This document shows positions 35,364-39,402 of a DNA stretch of 39,402 nt, piece by piece (the stretch's first letter is position 1; every line of letters begins with the position of its first letter). The stretch covers positions 1 to 39,402 of the forward strand of contig DEQR01000073.1 in assembly GCA_002360535.1 (NCBI GenBank). Reading direction: 5' to 3'. The notes beneath the pieces are model-generated. The model saw nothing but the letters and a program-made list of their open reading frames with translations. It did no database searches and was not told where the DNA came from. This DNA comes from Thiobacillus sp. UBA3361. Lineage in GTDB: Bacteria > Pseudomonadota > Gammaproteobacteria > Burkholderiales > Thiobacillaceae. The position numbers and the translations under genes are program-made.

Positions 35364-35441
35364 GCCCAACGTGCTTGAGGGGCGCGAAGCCGGCGAGCGA
35401 AGCTTGCTGGCGGAGCGTCCCTCTCGAAGCGTTTGTTGGGC
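35364..35441 (-). mobile_element. attC site of cassette 3
   Basis: Minus strand: R'' GCCCAAC (35435-35441), then AAACGCTTCGAGAGGG and a pairing CCCCTCAAGC, ending R' GTTGGGC (35364-35370). The arms pair with unpaired extra bases, as in integron attC hairpins. R' and R'' are exact complements. It marks the distal end of the array. Confidence 0.8.
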
Positions 35442-35463
35442 CACTACGACAGCATGTGAAAAC

Positions 35464-35586
35464 TCAACATAAATCGAGCCTGGCCCCTTTCTTTTCTTTC
35501 GAGCTATACAACTCAAAAGGCTGAGCGCCGGCCGGAAGGTTGATGCCCCCGACTACTGACCACGCTGCCTTGTATGTATAACGCAT
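35464..35586 (-). CDS. 40-aa ORF carried by cassette 3
   Basis: MRYTYKAAWSVVGGINLPAG, then AQPFELYSSKEKKGARLDLC. The ATG at 35586 lies 13 nt after the leading core site at 35599, and the stop lies 22 nt before the attC, the standard cassette arrangement. No Shine-Dalgarno is visible, which is common in cassettes. The function is not recognised. Confidence 0.5.
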   Translation of the reverse strand: MRYTYKAAWSVVGGINLPAGAQPFELYSSKEKKGARLDLC

Positions 35587-35598
35587 CAGTTTTTTGAC

Positions 35599-35661
35599 GC
35601 CCAACGCCGCTAATCAGCCGCGCGCGCCTTTGGCGCGTCGGCTGAATTAGCCTTGTTAGCT
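35599..35661 (-). mobile_element. attC site of cassette 2
   Basis: Minus strand: R'' AGCTAAC (35655-35661), an inner stem of GGCTAATTCAGCCGACGCGCC against GGCGCGCGCGGCTGATTAGC, and R' GTTGGGC (35599-35605). R' does not pair with its own R'' but matches cassette 3's R'', as expected if the last bases of R' belong to the next cassette. The end of the upstream gene is inside the site. Confidence 0.85.
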
Positions 35662-36080
35662 GCTTTTACTACCTTCGCACATAGTTCTATGAATTCGTTT
35701 AACGACAAATCGTTTTTTGCATCATTTGTCCTCCATGCGCATATTTTAAAATCAGCCTCTCCTTTTCCATCTCCAACATGGTCTACCGAAGGCAACAAAG
35801 CGAACTCTTTTTTGTAATGACGACCATGTTTCATTGATTCATCATTATCATACTTGCTAAGGAGGGACCAATTTAATTCTTCATTTGTATAAGCATCTTT
35901 TCCTTTACAATGGCATACTGCTTTATGAATTTCTATTTTGTAGCTTTCTACGGTTGCCGATGTGTTTCCACGCTTCTTATCTCTTTTAACATGAGCCATA
36001 GCTTTTCTATGAAGCCATCTTTCATAAGTTTGTTGATCCACTAGAGCCTGCATTTCATCTGTAAGTTGGTACTTGCGCAT
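35610..36080 (-). CDS. Cassette-encoded protein, possible HNH-like nuclease
   Basis: 156 aa from ATG 36080, 12 nt after the leading core site. Much more AT-rich than the surrounding chromosome. LPSVDHVGDGKGEADFKICA then WRTNDAKNDLSLNEFIELC resembles the core of HNH-type nucleases (a D-H step and a later N-x-x-K/N-D-K), and CHC in the middle might bind metal; this is a resemblance, not an identification. The last 16 residues (ANKANSADAPKARAAD) and the stop are encoded by the attC site, a usual cassette trait. The function is unknown. Confidence 0.6.
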   Translation of the reverse strand: MRKYQLTDEMQALVDQQTYERWLHRKAMAHVKRDKKRGNTSATVESYKIEIHKAVCHCKGKDAYTNEELNWSLLSKYDNDESMKHGRHYKKEFALLPSVDHVGDGKGEADFKICAWRTNDAKNDLSLNEFIELCAKVVKAANKANSADAPKARAAD

Positions 36081-36091
36081 TTTCTTGTTGC

Positions 36092-36160
36092 AGCTAACGT
36101 GGAGGTCACCGGCGCTGCGCGGCTTTATCGCGCAGCGTCCGGTGGACCGCAGGGTTAGCC
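36092..36160 (-). mobile_element. attC site of cassette 1
   Basis: Minus strand: R'' GGCTAAC (36154-36160) directly after the gene's stop, arms CCACCGGACGCTGCGCG and CGCGCAGCGCCGGTGACC pairing with one extrahelical A, then R' GTTAGCT (36092-36098). R' complements cassette 2's R'' AGCTAAC. Confidence 0.85.
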
Positions 36161-36161
36161 A

Positions 36162-36839
36162 TCAGCCTTCGCAGTAATTCCATATGAACTCCCCTGAGAA
36201 GTCGACGAACCAAAGGAAAATCTCATGTACGCGGTCGGCGATGCGATCAGCTTCGGAACGAAGATCTTTGTCACGTGGTATGGCCCAGATTTGGCGAACA
36301 ACGATACTGTCTATGATGTCATCGGCAACTTTGAAATGCCAAAGATGCGCGGTGTTGCCTCTCGTTATTGATGACGTTCTTGCATCTGGGCGAGTTGCTC
36401 TATCAGCAACAGCCTGTTCAATGAGCTTTCCACTCTCATCGTAGTGGAACGTCAGATTGTGGCGGATGCGGCCGACGAGTTGTTCAAACTCACGGCGCTT
36501 CGGTGCCTTTGGAAGAAATTGTTCAAGCTCCTTGAAGGATTGCTGCGTTTGACCGTCGCAACGCGCAATTAGCGCCATGAGCTGTGGGTCATTCTTGATT
36601 TCTTCGATGACTTTCAATCCCTCGTGAAGATGCGCAAGCTGTGTTCTCACGAAGTACATTCCAGCACCAATCTGGCGGGCCTTCATGCCAGGCGGCAGTT
36701 CCTTCTTCCATTCAGACAGCGACTGATTTGCCAGCGACAGATCGTTGCAGGCCATCATCAGTTTGATGACGGTCATCGCGCTGGCGCCACGGGCCTGCAA
36801 ACGCTCAAAGTTTAAGAATCGCGTGGTTGTCCTGGTCAC
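36162..36839 (-). CDS. Cassette-encoded hypothetical protein
   Basis: 225 aa from GTG 36839, or ATG 36776 for a 204-aa form. It is mostly helical: MTVIKLMMACNDLSLANQSL opens a region like a four-helix bundle, RIRHNLTFHYDESGKLIEQA lies in the middle and HEIFLWFVDFSGEFIWNYCE at the end. No signal peptide or membrane segment. I do not recognise a function. The stop lies 1 nt from the attC. No Shine-Dalgarno is apparent, so expression would depend on an upstream promoter. Confidence 0.65.
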   Translation of the reverse strand: MTRTTTRFLNFERLQARGASAMTVIKLMMACNDLSLANQSLSEWKKELPPGMKARQIGAGMYFVRTQLAHLHEGLKVIEEIKNDPQLMALIARCDGQTQQSFKELEQFLPKAPKRREFEQLVGRIRHNLTFHYDESGKLIEQAVADRATRPDARTSSITRGNTAHLWHFKVADDIIDSIVVRQIWAIPRDKDLRSEADRIADRVHEIFLWFVDFSGEFIWNYCEG

Positions 36840-36861
36840 GTTCGGGGGATGCTGTTGTGAT

Positions 36862-36868
36862 GGCTAAC
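36862..36868 (-). mobile_element. Leading recombination core of cassette 1
   Basis: GTTAGCC on the minus strand is the exact complement of cassette 1's R'' GGCTAAC, so the array's proximal boundary is here. An attI or the attC of a lost cassette should lie just beyond at 36869-36960. A small TCCGTG-ATA-CACGGA hairpin is there, but no known attI was recognised. Confidence 0.65.
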
Positions 36869-37419
36869 AGTTGATTAAACAGATTCTGGTATATCCGTGA
36901 TACACGGATTCTGTGTATTTCGGTCCACCCGTGCTGTCATCGACTTGGTCTTGTCGCACGATATCCTCCGCTTATGAATCCAACACTAACAGGGATGGAT
37001 CGACGGGAGAAGCCTCTCGCGTGGTGAGTGCGATGAGGGTTTCTGGCCGTTGCCTGAAATTTTTTATTTCACAATGGGTTATGCCGCTCTCCGGACGCTG
37101 GCACGAGGGCCGGCCGGGCGGTTGATCAGGCTGTTTCCGGTCTGTTGGTTGGCCGATATCAGCCCAAAACAGGGCTCCGGCTAGCAGGAAGCGGCAGGTC
37201 CGAGATGTGCTTTGGCGGCTTGGTCGGGCCGCCGCTTCGGCGTTGCTACACGGATTCTGTTTATCACCAATAAACCAGATAGGTTTGCGTCATGCATGCG
37301 CGACGCAACCGATATCCACGGGCCGTGCCAGGAGGAAATGGCGACAGGGGCGGAGAAGTGGCATTGGCATCGGGCACGATGCCGGGTGGCGGTGGCCGTG
37401 AACGGACCTGGCCTGCACT
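36869..37419. other. Gene-poor stretch next to the cassette array
   Basis: No convincing coding region on either strand, and no integron integrase (IntI) motif. The 14-mer TACACGGATTCTGT occurs twice in direct orientation, at 36901-36914 and 37247-37260. GGCGGC-N8-GCCGCC forms a hairpin near 37213-37232. This may be debris of a lost integron platform or another insertion. Confidence 0.5.
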
Positions 37420-37557
37420 TCAGACTTTCTTGTTCGGCTGCGCCAGGTGGCCCTTGTCCCAGATGTCGTCCTTGCTGGTGATCAGGGTGTTGTAGAACTC
37501 CCGCAGGGCGATCAGCTCGCGTAGGGCGGAACGCGCTTCGCTTTTCCGCCCTACCCG
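37420..37557 (-). pseudogene. C-terminal fragment of an unrecognised gene
   Basis: The frame reads ALRELIALREFYNTLITSKD, then DIWDKGHLAQPNKKV and a TGA at 37420. Codon use looks genuine (GC at third positions) but no start with a ribosome-binding site exists upstream; the frame enters a hairpin repeat and the end of the aminopeptidase gene. It is probably the tail of a gene cut by rearrangement. Confidence 0.4.
37521..37554. repeat. GTAGGGCGGAA palindromic repeat
   Basis: GTAGGGCGGAA (37521-37531) and TTCCGCCCTAC (37544-37554) are perfect 11-bp inverted arms around a 12-nt loop. Such GTAGGGCGG palindromes are widespread intergenic repeats in proteobacterial genomes. It lies just after the aminopeptidase stop on the minus strand and could also act as a transcript-stabilising or terminating hairpin. 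Confidence 0.6.
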
Positions 37558-37558
37558 C

Positions 37559-39034
37559 TCACACTCGCCGCTGGCTATCGCCCCTCAGCATCTCCACCCC
37601 CAGCGCCACGCCGAAGCCGGTGATGTCCGTCCCCACCGCCCCCAGGCCGCCCTTGCAGCGGCTGGCGGAGAGGTCCATGTGCAGCCAGGGGCGGTCGTCC
37701 ACGAAGCGGTGGAGGAAACGGGCGGCCAGGATGTGGTCGGCCTCGCCTTCCAGGAGGCATTGCTTCACGTCCGCCACGGGGGATTCCAGGGCCTCGTCGT
37801 AGTCCTCGGGCAGGGGGAAGGCCACCACCCGCTCGCCCACCGTCTGCCCCGCCGCCACCGCGCGGGCGGCCAGGTCGTCGCGGTTGGCGATGACGCCGCT
37901 CATGCGCTCGCCCAGGGCCACGGCCATGCTGCCGGTGAGGGTGGCGAAGTCCAGGATCAACTCCGGCTTCTCCCGCGCCGCCAGGGTCAGGGCGTCGGCC
38001 AGCACCATGCGGCCCTCGGCGTCGGTGTGCATGATCTCGATGGTGGTGCCGTTGAGCGCCGTGACCACCTCGTTCTGGGTGTAGGCCTCGGGGGACAGGT
38101 GGTTCTGGGCGACGGCCAGCCAGGCGTCGAGGCGCACCGGCAACCGGAGCCGCGTGGCGGCCAGCAGGATGCCCAGCACTACCGCCGAGCCGTTCATGTC
38201 GTCGTGCATGTTGTGCATGTAGCGGGCCGGCTTGAGGTTGTGGCCGCCGGTGTCGAAGCAGATGCCCTTGCCCACCAGGGCGACCGTATTTCCCTTGCGC
38301 CCTGCGCCTTGCCCCTGGTAACTGAGTCGGACTATGGCCGCGTCCTGGTGGCCGCTGCCCCGGGCGACGGCCAGGAAGGCGCCGGCGCCCAGTTTCCTCA
38401 GGCGCTTGTGGTCGTATTCCTGGATTTTCCAGCCCTCGGCCCGGGCCAGTTCGCGGATGCGCGCTCGGTAGGCGGCGGGGGTGAGCAGGTTGGGCGGCAG
38501 CCAGGTGAGCTCCCGGCAGAGCAGGTTGCCTTCGGCCACGGCCCGTTCCCCGTCCAGGTCCAGGTCCGGCGGGGCGCCGTACAGGTGGATGCGCGCCAGG
38601 GGGGCGGGGGGTTTGTCCTTCTTCCACACCGGCAGGGGGGCACCGTTTAGCCAGGCCACCCGCGCCGCTTCCCGTGCCGCCAAGCGGCGGAACTCCGCGT
38701 CGCCATAGACCGCGATATTCAGCCGCGGTGGGTGTTCGTCCAGCAGCGCCCTGACGGCCTTGCGCACCAGGCTGAGGCGGTCGAAGGCGGGCTTGGCCGG
38801 GTCCAGGCGCAGCCACGTGCCCAGGTGCCCGCCGGGCAGGTCCAGGGTCAGGGGGGACTTGGCCAGGGCCTCCCCCACGGCGAGCTTGCCCTTGCGCCCG
38901 ATGGCGGCCTGGACCGCCTGGGCGCCGGGCACGCCATGCCAGTCGTCGCCGGGCGGCAGCAGGAACAGGGTGTGGCCGGGCCGGGCCGGCAGGCGGGTCA
39001 GGGGGGCACGCTTCAGGGTGAGTTTCGCCAACAT
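37559..39034 (-). CDS. M17 leucyl aminopeptidase family protein
   Basis: 491 aa from ATG 39034; starts at 39064 and 39094 are also in frame, but MLAKLTLKRAPLTRLPARPG looks like the family N-terminus. ALVGKGICFDTGGHNLKP, HNMHDDMNGSAVVLG and IEIMHTDAEGRMVLADAL hold the two-metal site and catalytic residues of M17 peptidases (the usual NTDAEGR is HTDAEGR here). It removes N-terminal residues from peptides in the cytoplasm. RLSYQGQGAGRKGN, just before the KGICFDTGG strand, is encoded partly by a heptad repeat (38292-38319) and looks like a small insertion. No strong ribosome-binding site. Confidence 0.85.
   Translation of the reverse strand: MLAKLTLKRAPLTRLPARPGHTLFLLPPGDDWHGVPGAQAVQAAIGRKGKLAVGEALAKSPLTLDLPGGHLGTWLRLDPAKPAFDRLSLVRKAVRALLDEHPPRLNIAVYGDAEFRRLAAREAARVAWLNGAPLPVWKKDKPPAPLARIHLYGAPPDLDLDGERAVAEGNLLCRELTWLPPNLLTPAAYRARIRELARAEGWKIQEYDHKRLRKLGAGAFLAVARGSGHQDAAIVRLSYQGQGAGRKGNTVALVGKGICFDTGGHNLKPARYMHNMHDDMNGSAVVLGILLAATRLRLPVRLDAWLAVAQNHLSPEAYTQNEVVTALNGTTIEIMHTDAEGRMVLADALTLAAREKPELILDFATLTGSMAVALGERMSGVIANRDDLAARAVAAGQTVGERVVAFPLPEDYDEALESPVADVKQCLLEGEADHILAARFLHRFVDDRPWLHMDLSASRCKGGLGAVGTDITGFGVALGVEMLRGDSQRRV
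38292..38319. repeat. Heptad run inside the aminopeptidase gene
   Basis: Four adjoining heptamers, CCCTTGC, GCCCTGC, GCCTTGC and CCCTGGT, resemble the CTTGCCC units of heptad element 3. They are in frame and encode the YQGQGAGRKG region on the minus strand. Confidence 0.45.
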
Positions 39035-39234
39035 GGGGAGGTCCGGGGTCGGGGGTACGGGCATTATTGCTGATCCGACAGCCGGATACCGCATAGGTGA
39101 TCGGCCCCATGCCGCCGATGGTCTTGTCCGTAACGGTGCCTATGCCCCCCATTGATTTTTTCCGGTGGGGGCTGCGGTCCGGGTTCCACCCTGCCAGAAT
39201 CGCGGCCAGACAAGGCCGAGGAGGATGACCCGCC

Positions 39235-39402
39235 ATGACCCGCAAGGACGCCAGCAACCCGCCCCCCACCGATGCCTCCCCGGCGGCGCCGTCCGGGCCG
39301 CCCGCCTCCGACCTGCTGCCCCGGCTGGATGCCCTGCTGGAGGCCTTCCGCTCGGAGGTGGCCCAGGCCATCGAGGCGGCGGCCGCCACGCCCGCCCCCG
39401 CC
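39235..39402 (+). CDS. N-terminal part of an unrecognised gene (continues beyond window)
   Basis: 56 codons are visible: MTRKDASNPPPTDASPAAPS, then a helical LPRLDALLEAFRSEVAQAIE and an Ala/Pro-rich run to the edge. AGGAGG lies 9 nt before the ATG at 39235; an ATG directly after AGGAGG is too close. No signal peptide. The Pro/Ala start suggests a disordered N-terminus. The 200-bp divergent gap to the aminopeptidase (39035-39234) has no clear promoter box. Confidence 0.6.
   Translation, partial: MTRKDASNPPPTDASPAAPSGPPASDLLPRLDALLEAFRSEVAQAIEAAAATPAPA

Noticed and set aside
36913..37125. 70-residue plus-strand ORF as a possible integrase fragment
   Set aside because: No tyrosine-recombinase motif and composition unlike IntI.
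39224..39234. ATG immediately after AGGAGG as start of the last gene
   Set aside because: The ribosome-binding site would touch the start codon; ATG 39235 has proper spacing.
37575..39389. 604-residue Pro/Arg/Gly-rich minus frame overlapping the aminopeptidase
   Set aside because: Out-of-frame shadow; the other frame contains the M17 catalytic motifs.

Overview
The window is GC-rich, densely packed bacterial chromosome. It most likely comes from a betaproteobacterium of the Nitrosomonadales/Rhodocyclales type. This rests on gene content recognised by eye: two PEP-CTERM exported proteins, a fused SpmA-SpmB protein, a CobD/CbiB-like protein, DUF1841 next to a SulP transporter, and rnfABCDGE followed by nth. 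No rRNA, tRNA or CRISPR array was seen.

Layout. 1-3300 (minus): an envelope protein of the AsmA/DUF748 type carrying an OmpA-like domain (runs off the left edge), and a periplasmic SCP2-like protein. 3500-7750 (plus): a LuxR-type regulator, a PEP-CTERM protein, a zinc phospholipase C-like protein and a lipoprotein of the alpha/beta-hydrolase fold. 7868-12832 (minus): an accessory patch in which a 918-bp 3' segment of the spmAB-type gene is duplicated around a ParDE-like toxin-antitoxin operon and PIN-toxin debris, followed by the intact spmAB gene, a CobD/CbiB-like gene and a GyrI-like gene. 12932-23999: metallo-beta-lactamase-fold hydrolase, truC, ygiQ, an MscS channel, a diguanylate cyclase, pyrD, kup, alanine dehydrogenase, a CDGSH protein and DUF2784. 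24024-29403: a complete rnfABCDGE operon for ferredoxin:NAD+ oxidoreductase, with a possible 35-aa coupled ORF. 29447-35078: a PEP-CTERM metalloprotease-like protein, nth, a FIST protein, DUF1841, and one long reading frame joining a SulP anion transporter to a PduO-type cobalamin adenosyltransferase. 35091-37560: a frame-shifted antitoxin, then a three-cassette integron-like array (three attC sites, no integrase seen) and about 550 bp without genes. 37559-39402: an M17 leucyl aminopeptidase and the start of an unrecognised gene.

Most notable signals. (1) A family of 7-bp-period repeat hairpins (heptad elements) fills the gap between co-oriented genes three times, each time ending 2-5 nt before the next start codon and taking the place of a Shine-Dalgarno sequence: before spmAB, pyrD and rnfD. 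A fourth heptad run lies in frame inside the aminopeptidase gene. (2) The SulP-adenosyltransferase fusion. (3) The integron cassette array, whose core-site sequences pair cassette by cassette exactly as cassette exchange predicts. (4) truC with no ATG, GTG or TTG at its conserved N-terminus. (5) A colinear 918-bp duplication around a toxin-antitoxin operon.

All functions are read from sequence motifs and remembered family features. No database search was run.
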